Origin: Psoroptes ovis
Taxonomy: Eukaryota; Arthropoda; Arachnida; Sarcoptiformes; Psoroptidae
Reading direction: 5' to 3'
Length of the DNA: 64,000 bases
NCBI GenBank assembly: GCA_002943765.1
Contig: PQWQ01000006.1
Span: 2,542,001 to 2,606,000 of the forward strand
Shown: positions 11,972 through 25,561 of the stretch, in pieces
How the letters are laid out: every line of letters starts with the position of its first letter
How positions within the stretch are numbered: the stretch's first letter is position 1
Notes under the pieces: generated by a model
Seen by the model: only the letters and a program-made list of their open reading frames with translations
Database searches by the model: none
What the model was told of the DNA's origin: nothing
Position numbers and translations under genes: made by a program

Positions 11972-14364
11972 TATATTTTTTCATCTTAGAGATCAAAAGG
12001 CAAATAAGTGGTTAAATGGAAAATTTTTGAAAATGATGACCAAGCACTATCAGATTATTATTGTTTCTATTTTAGAATTTGAAGATAATTTGAATTTCAT
12101 TTATTCTGCAATATCTTATAGTTTTTCGTGAAATTTTTCGTTTCGAAGAAACCATCTTTCTTGAGTCTTTGAATATAAAAAATTCAATTCTTGTCCAGCC
12201 TTAAATTTTCAACGAAAAAAAACTGAAATGGCAAAACTTACAAATGCCTAACCTTGTTGTTATTAATTTTGTTTAGTCACTAAATTTTAGTGTATCATCA
12301 TCATCATCAGATCAAAATAGTACAAAGAAGAATTTTCGCTTGCAAACTCTGAGAGAATGTAGAAACTGATTATGGATATAATTATCCTTGATTATGGTTT
12401 GTTGATGTGAAAATGTTTTCTTTTTTTTTCATGAAGAAATTCATCTCTAAATGTTCAAAATTTACATTTCAGTTTCTGATGCTGCTGTTATTCCCTATCA
12501 CATTGTTTAAAAATCTCTAAATTTTCTTTAAAATTTTCTTTCTCTAAAATTTCTCTAAATTTGCTAATTCAACAATGATTCTACCTGATTACTTGAAATT
12601 CACAATTTACTTGTTTTCCTTCACTATCAAGATGTACATTTTCATAATCATGATTCGTGAATTCTGAAAAATTTGAAATCTATCAAATTTTGAAATCTTT
12701 GAGCATCTTCGCTGATCAAAAAATAATTCTTATCTCGATCATGTCTTCGATAATCTATTATTATTAATATTTTAAATTTCAATTTATTCAATCGATCATC
12801 ATCGATAGAATGCTTAGAGTTAGGTTTTCTCATTATATTTATTTATTCAAATTATTATAACATGTGGTATAAATTGATGATGATGATCATTATCGTATTG
12901 ATTATCTTCAAACAATTGTATAATTGTGTGTTTATCGAACAGAGAGAAAATGGTTGCTTAATTTGATTCTGAGAAACAAAAAAGAAAAAGATGATAAGGA
13001 ACAAAGAAGTAAAAGAAATCGATGGCTAAAATTCGAAGATAATAATTATTGTAATTTTCATCGCTTTTTCTCGCTGAAAATTATTCAAGAAAAAATATTC
13101 ATCCACTGGTCACTGATAATCATTGATTATGTTTGTCGAAGACAAAATTTACGAAATTTTAAATGAATTTACATGCAAACATGCTATCATTTACTGATTC
13201 GATTCAAAATCAATTTCAACTATTTATTTTCTTTCCGATTGAATCATGAATACATTAAAAAAACGAAAATTTTTATACATGATAACAATCGCTAAATCCT
13301 TTTCGAATCGTGTGAAATCTATTATTTCTTATTGCATTGTTTTCTCGAAAGATTTCTTGAAGGTTTAAACCTTTAACATTTTCTTCTATTGACTGTGTGG
13401 AACATCGTTTCATTTCATTATTTTCTTCCTTACATTCATTCATTCATTTATTCATTCACCATACACACATAATAATTATGTGGATTTTCAATTTTTACAG
13501 CAAACAATTGAATAACGTATGTCGAATTTCTTAACGTTTAATTTTCGACATGATATTTCGACTTGTACCATTATTTTTATTTGTAAAGGAAAAAAAATTC
13601 AATTCACAATTTATTTATGCTTTTTTCAAATCATTATTATTTGTTGTTGTTGTTGATGTTGATGGAATAAGGCGAAGAAGATATTCGCTGACGTTACATG
13701 ACGATGATGAACGGCTGGAAAAATGAAATGAGCAAATTGCATGACTGCAATGGTAGGCGAAATAAATAAAAAAAGTCGAAAAATTTCCATTATTATTATT
13801 TGTTTGAAAGAATGATAAAATACAAATTCAAAAACTCAGAAAAGTCCATACAACAAAAAAAAAAACAAGAGCAAAATACAACGGATATTTACAACAAAAA
13901 ATAAATGAAATAAAATGGAACACCCAAAGAAACAGCGGCCTAAAAAATGTATAGAAAATAGTTAGCGAAAATTTGTATTGCTAACAGTTACAACTGTCAC
14001 AACGCTAAACGGATAACTCGCGCAACCGAATTTTGTTGTTCGCGCATCCCCCTCATGAGGAGGATGACTCATCCATATGCTAACCGTATTCATACCTCGC
14101 ATTTACTTGTCATGTACGAATTATAATTTAATTAAATTTTATTAAAATTTTATTTAATTAATTAAAAAATTGATTAAAAAAATTAAAAATAATAATTAAT
14201 GATGATATACAAATGATGTTATCCCAAATCGCTTGTTTTAATGATCTTAACCGGCTCAGATGGAAAATATAAGCCGCCACTAATTGAAATTTTCTATGTC
14301 CCAATCGTTTACTTCGGAAATTGGTGATTTATAGATTGACTTCTTCGAAATAAGTTGCTTCGTT
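11972..14364. other. AT-rich intergenic region, no gene seen
   Basis: I see no supported gene. From about 13.9 kb the sequence changes character: runs of T and A thin out, GC-rich patches appear (13980-14100, including a CCCCTCATGAGG palindrome), and GATCAA/TTGATT-type words become frequent. That change leads into the micro-exon locus on the left side of its coordinates. Confidence 0.4.
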
Positions 14365-14619
14365 TTATGGAACAGTGATGTATTCAGCGATCGAGTCAAT
14401 TTCATCGACCATCAATGAGATATTGAATCTAAATCACGAAAAAGAAAGTATCAGAATCATAATTTCGAAGAAATTGAAGGGATTTACCTTAAGATTTTCG
14501 TCGATAGCATCCATTGAGTCAATCATCAATGAAATTGAATTAATAGCTATGACTCGAAGTGTTGATCGATCTTATTAATTCTTTGATCAAACGATGAAGA
14601 AAAATGAACATTTTGAATC

Positions 14620-14853
14620 AAGAGTTATTGATCAGATGAAGAAGTCAACAGTGGCCAAGTCGAAGCGAAAGTCGAGACCCAAACAACAAGTGGCCAGTTC
14701 GAAGAAACGTCAAGGTGTGATCAATTAAAATTCACAATGTTCACTTTTACTTCATCAATTGAATCAAAGAATCTCAATGATCAATCAACAATCAAGTTCA
14801 AAACATTTATTCAATTTTCATTGATGATGGCTGAATTTCGTTCTGACATGATT
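14620..14853 (-). repeat. Duplicate of the 15990-16220 terminal block
   Basis: The terminal candidate exon and its downstream flank at 16220-15990 reappear here with substitutions and small indels. Shared words include GAACATTGTGAATT, GAGATTCTTTGAT and a TTGGGT..CGACTTTCGCTTCGAC stretch. Two copies of a gene 3' end in tandem is the simplest reading. Confidence 0.6.
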
Positions 14854-14879
14854 CTGAAAATGACAAAGTTATTAGTGAT

Positions 14880-15700
14880 AAGATTTGAAATCAATTTCAA
14901 AATTACCTTTAATCGACCACAAGAGTGAATCAGTTGAATCGAAAAAGTCTGTAATCAAAAAACGAAGAAGAATTGAAATCTTTGTTAAATGACGACAATG
15001 TTAGATACCTTTATTAAAAATATGACGATCATTGATGCGTTGGTCTTGGTGAAAAAAAATTATTAAATGAGATTTGAAATCAATTTCAAAATTACCTTTA
15101 ATCGGCCATAAGAATGAATCAATTGAATTGAAAAAGTCTGTAATCAAAAAACGAAGAAGAATTGAAATCTTTGTTAAATAACTATGTTGATTACCTTGAC
15201 CAAGAATATCATTGAAATTGCTGCAATGGTCCTAATAAAAAAAAATAATAAATTGAAAATGAATAAATTCCTTGATCATAATCAACTTACTAGCAACACT
15301 AGCTATTGTACTTATGATATTTAGATCAATTTGAATTCAATCTGTCATAAATTACAAGTTGGAACTTGCAAGTCTAAAACGAAAAGAGAGGAAGAATCAA
15401 TTAAAATTTCAAGACGTTAATAGTGATTACCTTTGTCTAAAATAAGACCATTATTGGTGCGATGGTTCTGATCATTGAAAGAAATTGAAAATGGATTGAT
15501 CATACAATCACAATCAACTTACTAGGAACAGATGTCATTTTGCCTATGATATTCAGATCAACTTGAATTCAATCTGTCTCAAATTACGATTGGAGCTGGG
15601 AACTCTTAAACGAAAAGAAGAATCAATCAACAATTCAAGACGATTATAATGATTACCTTTCAGTATGTCGATTCCCGTTGATCACTATTTGATGGGCCTA
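14880..15700 (-). repeat. Diverged tandem exon-intron modules (about 189 and 232 bp periods)
   Basis: A 110-bp block at 14880-14990 recurs at 15069-15180 with few differences (period 189 bp). A second block at 15285-15434 recurs at 15517-15660 (period about 232 bp). Splice-like boundaries fall at the same places in every copy, so the unit of duplication includes exons plus flanking short introns. Confidence 0.7.
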
Positions 15701-16169
15701 ATTATAATGAGTGGTTTAAAAATGATTAATGCCAATGATCAAAATTATCGTAACTCACCTCAAGTAATCATTGATGAGGTTTACATAACTTGAAACCAAT
15801 TCACCTTCATTTGAAATTTTAATCAAATTGTATCATGAGATAATATTGACCACCTTCCAATATAATGATAAGGAATTGGCGAGTGATTTGGTACATATGA
15901 TCATCAAATGAGTTGAAACCAATTTTTTGACTTTGAATTGCGATCGATCATCAAGATTTTTAGATTAAACAATTGAAGGCAAAGATGAACATTTAGAATT
16001 AATTGAACCTATCAAATAGTGGCCTTGTCGAAGCGAAAGTCAAAACCCAATCGTCAAATGGCCAAGTCAAAATGTTCAAATCAAAGGAATGTCAAAGAAA
16101 GTCAATCATTAATTCACAATGTTCATCTTTACATCAAAAGTCGCATCAAAGAATCTCGTTGAATCGATT

Positions 16170-16492
16170 TCAATTAAATTCAAAATATGTCTTCAATTTC
16201 AAATGATGATCTGGACCAGACTGTTTTGATAATTTGAAAATGATTAAAGATTAAACTCAATGGGAATTACTTGAGTAGAATTGATCATTGATGATTTCAA
16301 GCACATATCAGCTACATTGTTCCAACCAAACGCTCCAATATCCTCAATATCGTAGTTGGGCTCAAAAATCTGATGATTGAGTCATCCATCCATAAGGATT
16401 TCATAGGTTATTAATGTCGGTCATCATCCAAAAGTCACCACATGACCAGATTCAATAATTAATTGGACGAAAAACTTCGATGAAAAATGATT
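16170..16492 (-). CDS. Candidate 3' end of an orphan micro-exon gene
   Basis: Three exons, 16492-16439, 16369-16271 and 16220-16170, join in phase 0 without a stop to give 67 codons and a TGA. The first is preceded by an excellent acceptor (TTTTTGCTTCTTTTCAG). The first two are exact multiples of three (18 and 33 codons). The second reads IFEPNYDIEDIGAFGWNNVA and continues ADMCLKSSMINSTQ, with Trp, Cys, Gly and Pro content unlike the Phe/Ile/Lys/Asn noise around it. The last ends LKLKTYFEFN. No upstream start codon was found, so the 5' end is missing or further right. I recognise no homolog. It may be a rapidly evolving short protein or a pseudogene relic. Confidence 0.35.
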
Positions 16493-19400
16493 CTGAAAAG
16501 AAGCAAAAACAATTAGTGAAATTTTGATAAAAATGACAACAACTTAACCAATAATGATGATTGAGCAAATATGTTCGCTCAAATCTTCGCTCAAGTGTTT
16601 GAGAATGAACTATGATCGATGCAGCACTTTTTAATCGATTAAATGAGTAGATTGTGATTAATTAAAGATGAAATTAATTAAAATTAATGACAAAATTAAA
16701 ATTAATTTTGATGAAAATCACTATTTATCATCAACGGCTGAATCGAATTTTGAACGGTTTTTTGCGCGTTCGTCCTCTATGAACAATCTCGAGAATTTTC
16801 AAAAATTTGAATTTTCAAAAATTCAAATTATTTTTTTAAAAATATATGCAAAATAATAAATCTTGGATTAATTAAATTTAATTCCTGATATCAATTGGAT
16901 AATTTATTGGATTATAATTATTATCATATATTTATTATTGAATTATAATTGTATTCGATAGTAATTATAGTTCAAAATAAATCAAACAATATGTGGCAGT
17001 GATGCTGAAATAATCAATTTTGTTTTTAGAAAAATGAAAATATGAAATTATTGGTCATGTCAATGTAAATGATGACACCGATAATGATGATGATAAATGA
17101 AAACATTTTCAATGCTTTTATAAGAAATTAAAAGATTAATTCCAAATTGTGAACTTGATTGAAATGTACCTATGAATGATGATTATGAACATGGTCGTGG
17201 TCAGTGTGGTTAACATCATAAATAAATCATCATGAATGAATATATAATTCACAATTAAAACAATAAACATAACTCATCGTAATGTATTTGTATTGATGAT
17301 ATTCAACAATTATACGAATGGTCAAATAGAATGACCTTTAGAAAACAACATAGACCAAAAAAATTTTGTTTTTGAAATTTTATTCTGTTTAAATGATTCA
17401 ATAGATGGTCAAAGATCAATCAATACAGATCTAAGAAAACATTGCAATGTCCAATCACAGAATTCATGAAAATATCAAACAAAATCAAATTCCATTGATC
17501 ATATCATCATTAAAATATTTGTATCATCAATCAAGTATCATCCAACGATCCTTAGGTATCAAAACATAGTTCATTGATCCCAATCATCATTATTATTATT
17601 ATTCTTTCAACAAGTTATTTGAATGAAATTTTTTATTAGTGTGATTAATGTAAATTAATTATTCATTGTTTGAATTGAAAATTATTGATCTCATTATCGA
17701 TAACCAGAATGACTCTTATCATTAATATGATTAGCGAAATGATTAATCAGAACAATAATCAAATTAAATGACAATATGAATTCAATTATCCAACTTGCTA
17801 GTCTTTTTTGAATTCAAATTCGGTTTGAATTCAAATTTAAATTCAATATTTATTTGGCTTCAAATTATCTAATCAGATGATTAAATAAATTAAATAATTA
17901 TTAATTAGTTTAATCGAAATTAATTTGAAAATTATTAATTTTTTAAAATTCAAAAATTTAACTGAATTGGGTTATCCTCAATAAGTAAAAATAGTGCTTT
18001 TTGAATTTTGCCCCCCCATTTTGGGGAAAAAATGCTCAAATTTTTTTCGCGCGAACGAATTTTCAAAAATTTCAATTTGTTGACGCCTCATTTTGTGGTA
18101 GGACCAATGAAAAAAAAATTTGCTTATGCTTCTCCAACACGTTAGTCCAACCTTAATCGGTTGGGTGAATAAAAGCATTGCAAAACTGTTGTTTTGTGCT
18201 TTGGTTGATGGCTTGCTTGATTTCTTTTATCATTTCATACATTATTTTATTGTATTTCATTCCATTTCATTTTTTGTCCAATGCATTCCCAATTCGAAAT
18301 TTTTACTTTGAAATTCAATTTATAATTCATGTTGTTTTGTTTCCTTAATATTATTTTGTTTTTAATTTCGTCCAAAAAACGAATAAAAAATTATATTTGC
18401 GTGTAGCAAATACAATTCAATGAAATGATATAATAGCGTCTTGTCCTTTCATTATTATCAGTATTATTATTATTGTCTGTTCCATTCAATTTCATTGGAT
18501 CCTTGGAAGTTTTTCCACCTTTTGCGATGGACATTTTTTGCCATTCTTTGATGCTGTTGTTGTTTTTCATTGACAGAAATAAAAACATTTTCAATCATTT
18601 ACTGCAAACGTTGAACGATTGACATTTGAAACAATTGACGATGTGTGTGGTGCGTGATTATCGGGTGAAAAATTCAAAGACAAAAACAAAAGAAAAACTC
18701 ATAAATGAATAATTCACCTGATGAGAATTTTCTTAATTTTCTCTTGAGGCTCATATAGTTGATTGAATGAATAAAATATGGAATTTATCATATAATGATC
18801 TTCATTCATTCAAATATCAATAATAAATATGAATACGAATAATCGGATTATTATTCTTGGAGATTTTTCTCAAATTTCCTCAAATTTCTTTAAATTTCAA
18901 ATTGAGATTTTATTTCCAAAACAAAAAAAAAAAAAAAAAATGCGAATCGGAAAAATTATTTTCTTTTCAACTTTCGGCATATTTTTGCTTTTGGCCAATA
19001 TTATTCTATCTGAATGATAATTTCTAAATGATAATTAGCCAAGAAGAAAATAGGGAAAATAACGTTTCTAAACTACCGCAAATGAACAAAATCCGAAATA
19101 AACTTGAAATTTTCATAATTTTGTTCCTTCTTTGTGGAAGAAAATTATGAAGATATTGAAAAATTTGGACATTTGTTTCAAAGATGAAAAAACAAAAATT
19201 TGACATTTGAAACCCGAAAAATTGACTTACTAATAAAAAAATTATGAAAACAAATGTGCATTAATGACAACACACACAAACAAATGCACACACATTCGCA
19301 GCTGTGTCCATTATTTGTCAAAATTTTTAATATGATTATAATTTTTCACAATGAATTTTTCGGTCATTTTTCGACCAATCTAACCAAATCGCCCTGTGCA

Positions 19401-22400
19401 ATACTCTTTTTTACACAAATTACACAAATTGATCGAATATAGACATTTGCAAGTATTTGTATTGAAATTTGAATTTTGAAAAACCTACAAGCATCAAACA
19501 AAAAAAAAATCTGAGAATCACCAATCAATTTCAAGCCAAGAAAAATTCCCAATTCAAATGATTATTTCAAATCAAGCTAGAAAAAACAATTGAAATTTCA
19601 ATTTAAAATTAAAGTCAAAAAAATTTCAAATCTTGTCAAATTCACAACAAAATTATAATTTTTTCCCTTAAGAATTTTTTTGTTTTGATCAAAATAAAAT
19701 CACATTTGATTATCATTGAAAATATTTCGATAATGAGGAAGAGACATGAACGGGAAAATCAACAACAATCTTCTCACTAAAATCGAGAATTGTTTTTTCC
19801 ACAGAAAATTCAACAAACTCAGTATTTTCATGTATAAAAAAACAAAAAATTAAATTGAAATTAAATTCAAATCTTCATCATTCAAATTCAATCATTGAAA
19901 TATACAAATCAATCATCGAAGATTGTAATAAATCAAATAAATTGATGAAAAACCAAGAAAAAAATGAATTGAATGATGATTGGTTTTCTATTCTGGCAAA
20001 TCAAAATGATGAATTTGTTTTTTTTCCAGTTTTTTTCTGTGATTGATGTCAATCATTGTCAAATTACCAAATTTATCATTTTAATAACGAAATTCGAATG
20101 ATAAATCAATCGATCATCAAGTGATTCTCTGTGATGAAATAGTCGCCAAATATCCGAAAATAGTCTTGAAAATATTCTATTAACTGGTGATCAAGTGTTC
20201 AGATGGAAATAGTTTAATTATTGTCAATGATGGAATATATAATTTTGATTAATTATTTGACACAAAGGAGAAAAAATTAAGTCATTTGTTGTCGCTGAAC
20301 TTGGCGATAGACAAATGAAAAAATTCATTAATCTTTGCTCTTGATTTGTTGTATTAAACTCTTCATTTTCACGATTTGATCCATTTGGGACATGAACTGT
20401 TGGAATTGATTAAGAAAATATTCATAGAAATAGAACAAATTTTCATTTTGATTTTGATTAATTATTTTTTGGATCATACAATTGAAAAAAAACGGATGAT
20501 AATTAATCTTGTATTTGAACAATAATCAAATCAATTTCATTCATTTATTCATAGTCATTCATTTATTAACAATTACAATATTCAAAAATATTTAGAGTGT
20601 ATTTACAATTCGAAAAATTTGAAATTAATGATTCTTTTTCCTTTCTTCTAACTTATTCTCTGTTCCAATTTGTTCACAATTTGTTCAAATCCCAGTAAAC
20701 ACTTTTTTCATTCAGCTTTCACTCAACATTTTACTCTGACAAATGAACAATATTATCTCGAAAACCGCATGTTTTGTGTCCGCAAGCTTTCTTTTTTATA
20801 AATGATAAACCCTGAATGATATTATAATCATTATTTGTTGAATATCGATTATTATTATTTTAATATCAATAAATCATTACAAACGGTAATTTCATTATTA
20901 TTATTATTATGAAAAATGATTGATTTATAGCGAAAAATTGAAAAACATTTCATTATTATCATCTTAATAATAAAATTCAAATCATTTATAGAGTATTTGA
21001 TTTGAATATTTGCATTCATTCATGTATTTACTGATACACTCGTGAATTCGGTAGTCAAATTTTCAAAATTTTTCGATTCAAAAATGTACTTTAAGTGGAG
21101 GGAATATCAAAAATATATATTTAAATAAAAATAAAAATAAAACATTTATTTTATTATTATTCTTATCATCATAAGCGTCAAAGTTAATGGTTTTTTCAAC
21201 AACAGCAACAGCAAACAACAATTGAATTTTGAATGTTTCTGAAGCTGTTGAATTGAATTGAATGAATGAATGCAAAATGATCATTAAATGGAAAAAAATT
21301 GGAAAAAAGATCATAAATCTTCGCACCCTTGTTCATTTTTGTTCTGTTTGTTGTTATGTTTTACTTTTTAGTTCCTTTGTTCTTTTGTTATTATTTTCAA
21401 TTATTATTTAGTACTTATTTTTTGTTTGATAACAAGTTGTTTCAGTTCAAGTTTTTTTTAATGCTCAAATAAATAAATATTTAAATGGAAATATCAATTT
21501 GAAAATTATCATCCATTCAAAAATGAGTAATAATGTTATTATTATTGTTTAAACGATAACTTTGACGACAAATATAGTGGAGTATTTTGGATTATTGAGA
21601 TAAATCGAAACAATGTAACCAATATCAATTGTTTCATCTTTAAACATTAATATAACATTGATTCTAATCAAAATATAGATTTTTATAATGATATTGAAGT
21701 GTCTGTCTGTACAAGCAAGCAAACAATACAATAGCTTCTAATGATAATAACAATTATAATCATTGCCTTGAAGCCATGTTCAATTACATCATATATAATC
21801 AGAATTTTTCTTCATTTTTTGATTTGTTTGATTACTTTTGGCAATTATGTTTCTATAATTTTTCCTTGCGTTTAAAATTAATGAAATTCATTCATTTTTA
21901 TCAAAAATAAATTTACAGAAACATACAATAAATGAAAGAAATGAGTAAAAATCATTCAATCATATTCAATATGATTGAATGATAATAGCAATTACAATAT
22001 TGTTGGGATGATGTCGAATAAATTTGACAGTAAAGTAATTATAATTATAGAAAAATACTGATTACATGAAGTAAATGTAAGGAAAAATTAGTTTTTTCCT
22101 TTATTTTTCTATGTTCACATTCTTTGATTACTTTCAATCAAAATCAACATATAAATAAAATTAAATAAATAATCGATAAGTTTAATTAGTAATAAATACA
22201 ATCCAACAGATAGACGATTGCAAGCAAACAATTTTAAAGAAATAAATAAAAATAAAATGATACATCAATTCATTGAAAATGATTGAATGTCAAAGCATGG
22301 GCTATCCATGAGATAACCACGAAATATATTTATAAAACGGTTACATTTTTGAATATCACCAAAATCATTTGATAGACATGTATTGAATGCATGGAATCAT

Positions 22401-25158
22401 TTCGTTGATTTGAAATTTTCAATGTTTTTATATGATGAATCTCCATGTGAATGAATCGAGACTTTTTTTGAATAATGTAAATATATTCAGAAATACATTC
22501 ATGTATTGACTATATCCATGTGATCAATATCGTCCAATATTAAGACACAGACATTTATTCAACAACAGACAGTTGCTTAGAAATTAGTTTGAGGCAAAAT
22601 ACAAAAATAATTTTCTCATTAGTTCCATTAATTCATTTATTGAAAATTGAATTGAATTTTTTTAATTATTAATTCAAGATAATAAGCTAATAATGGCAAA
22701 CAAAGAGAGAGAAGAAATGATTGAATACTTTTTGTTCGGTTTTTGCCTTTCATAATATTGACCGATACACATATTTATGATATATCTTGACCAATGTATC
22801 TATTTATACAATGAAAATTTCTCCTTTTTTAATTACATACCATTGAATTGAATGTGATAATTCTTGCAGAAAAATACGGAGAGATAAGACATTTTTTCCA
22901 CATATTAATTCATTCATCCATCCATAGACATAGAAAAAACAATGGCATTTCTCTATTCAGCTCTTCAGTATTCGCTGAATTTTTCTGAATCACCACAAAA
23001 CATCTACGTAATGTATCCATGTTTAATTCTTCAAATGTCAAACATTTTCCATTTTTCCAAGATGAATTAGTTTTGGTTTTTTCTCTGGCATTGTTGTGCC
23101 GTCATTTTCCTCATCATCATTATTATCACTGATCATAATGAAATTCGTTTTGGTCAAATTTTTTTGTGTTTCATTCATTCATTCGGTAATCTGATTGAAT
23201 TCACAAATTCTGCATTCAAAGTCTGGCTGGTGGTGGTTGACGGTATTGGTTTTGGTTTCATCAAATTTGAATTTATAATTAGCTTTTCGTTGTTTCTGTG
23301 TTTACCAAATAGTGGTTGTGGTTGAAATAACAAAGTATATTTCAAGATAAAATTTCATAAAATTGATATTAAAAATCAAATACAAACAATTATCATTGAA
23401 AATTGACACCTTCATCGAGTATTTATGAAAATCGAATTTTTCCGAAAATTCTGGGCGAAATTTTTTAAAATCTCAACCGAAAATGGCACAAACAATATCA
23501 TATTAACAAATGGCACGAGACAGTCTCTTCAAATTTTTTTGATATTTTATCAAAATTTTTGACAATGATATTATGATTTCATGGCTATATGGTTATTTAT
23601 TTAATCGGATGTCTTACAAATTTGAATGAAATTTTTGAAAAATCGTTTCAACAAATACATTCGACTTGTTATTTGAATTTTTTCAAATTTTTCTGGTCCA
23701 AATTTTGAATTTTTCAAAATTAAAACTCATTGAACATGCATGTACACCAGTGGCTAAGGCCAATGTTTATTTTCTTAGGGACTCATTTTTGCATTCATTT
23801 CATTTTTTGCAATTTTTTCATTGGATTCGAATTCGGTCAAAAAAAATGTTTGGCTGAAGAAGAAATAAAAAGAAAAAAAAATTTGAAACAAACTAAAGTA
23901 AAATGAAAAAATTGGAAGAAAAACTGTCAAAAATTATGATTAATAAGGTTTGCGTGTAGCATTGAAATATGTTGTTACTGTTGCTGTTGTTGCCTATTAT
24001 CATGGTATTTTGTCCATAAATAAATTCGTTCATATGATTTTGATTATAGCCACGAATAATGATGATGATGATCCATGCAAAATTATTTATTTTTTCATTT
24101 TCTCAGAAAAATTTTGAAATATTTATGAATAAATGAAATAAATTGAAGAATTTAAATACTGGCTTTGTTTATTTCCATTTCTGCAATGGAGTGTTTCATC
24201 ACATCCAACATTCATATCTTATAATATTCAATATGGATAATATTTCATGGATTTTCAAGAAAAATTAGATGAAAATTTTGAAAAAATTAAAAATTTGGAA
24301 AATTTAAAAATTCAGAAATCAACAGCAACAACACAAATGATGTTTAATTTTCTGTGGGTTCAAGTTCATTTACAAATATTTTTTATATCGGAATTTGGCT
24401 AATTTTAATGATAATAACCATGTATTTGAAGCAGCAGCAACTAACAACAACAACCACAAGCATTGTTTGTAAATTAGAGTTTTTTTTAATTTTGAATCCA
24501 TGTTCATATTCAAGTTCATTCATATACCAATTTGAATAATCTAACATCCACAGCCAAGCTTTGTTAATTTTTTCTTCTAAGAAACCGAAGCATTTTTGTT
24601 TTCAAAAACAAAACAAACCTAACCTTAAACCTTAAACCATTAAACCTGCAATGGTTGATGATCATCACGATTATTTATTGTTAATCGTTGTTGAATATTC
24701 TTATTCGATGCTTTTAAAATGTTTGAAATTTTCATTAATTCAAATTTTTTTAATTCAGATTTTTTTTTAGTTTGCTTTATTGTAATTATCTTTATTATTA
24801 CAAGAAAATATATGAAAAAAATAATTTCATTTAATCAAATATATATTCTTTGATTATTATCAATGAATGAATGCACAGACCTTTTGTTTTTTCTTTTTTT
24901 TTATTTTTTCATGAATATACAATTTTCAAATTTGAAATTTATTCCAAAGAAGAAAAAAACATTTTCCATCTTAAGAAATCTTAATCAGGGAAAATCAAGA
25001 CAAGAAAATATGCTTGAAGCATGATTTTTTTCTTTGATTTTCTTTATGAATATTATCTTTGATTTTTTTTGTGAATATTTTTACATTGTTGTTGCTGTTG
25101 TTGTTCATCATCATCATCCATTCACCGATGATAATTACTTACCTTTAATTTTGAATTA

Positions 25159-25186
25159 TAATAATAATAATAATAATAATAATAAG
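25159..25186. repeat. (AAT)n microsatellite
   Basis: About nine uninterrupted AAT units are read directly from the sequence. Confidence 0.9.
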
Positions 25187-25331
25187 ATGTAACATGTAAT
25201 TATTTTTCAATTTATTGGCTTGGCTTTTTTTATATTTCATTTGTTTCATTCATTTATTCAATCTGAAATTTTGAGCCACAACAACAACGACAAGCAATTA
25301 TATTTTACCTATATTTTTTGAAATTTTCCAT

Positions 25332-25332
<1 letters not shown>

Positions 25333-25363
<31 letters not shown>
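25333..25363. repeat. Poly-A tract (31 A)
   Basis: An uninterrupted run of 31 A, the longest homopolymer noted in the window. No target-site duplication or attached retroelement body was seen, so it is not called a retroposon tail. Confidence 0.9.
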
Positions 25364-25366
<3 letters not shown>

Positions 25367-25540
25367 GAAAATTTTCACCTTGCCAAATTCGAAATCGTGC
25401 CCATAATAAACATTCATTCAAATGTTCATATGCATACATCAGACATGCATAAGTGTGTTGTGTTTGTGAGTGAGCATTGGATGAAAATCACGCTTTTTAT
25501 TTCTGAAAGATTCAAAATCAAATGAAAATATGCATATCCT

Positions 25541-25561
25541 GTGTGTGTGTGTGTGTGTGTT
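25541..25561. repeat. (GT)n microsatellite
   Basis: Ten GT units followed by imperfect TTGG/GTGT words. Confidence 0.9.

Larger units (their letters stand above)
14365..16492 (-). other. Micro-exon locus with tandemly duplicated exons (orphan, partly decayed)
   Basis: On the minus strand this region reads as a chain of very small candidate exons with canonical junctions. In 5'-3' order they are 16492-16439 (54 nt), 16369-16271 (99), 16220 onward (terminal), then 15697-15657 (41), 15604-15523 (82), 15467-15431 (37), 15373-15291 (83), 15231-15195 (37), 15137-15096 (42), 15044-15009 (36), 14948-14907 (42), 14853 onward, and 14428-14365 after a donor at 14488. All proposed introns measure 50-69 bp, like the introns of the neighbouring real genes. 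Most acceptors have pyrimidine tracts, and donors are mostly GTAATY, GTAAGT or GTATCT. Exons recur as diverged copies. The 82/83-nt copies have stops in every frame, so parts are decayed or noncoding. No family is recognised. Confidence 0.5.

Noticed and set aside
24618..24650. CCTAACCTTAAACCTTAAACC resembling telomeric (TTAGG)n
   Set aside because: Units are irregular and only a few long. It does not form a TTAGG array.
25333..25363. Poly-A tract as a retroposon tail
   Set aside because: No retroelement body and no flanking direct repeats were found beside it.
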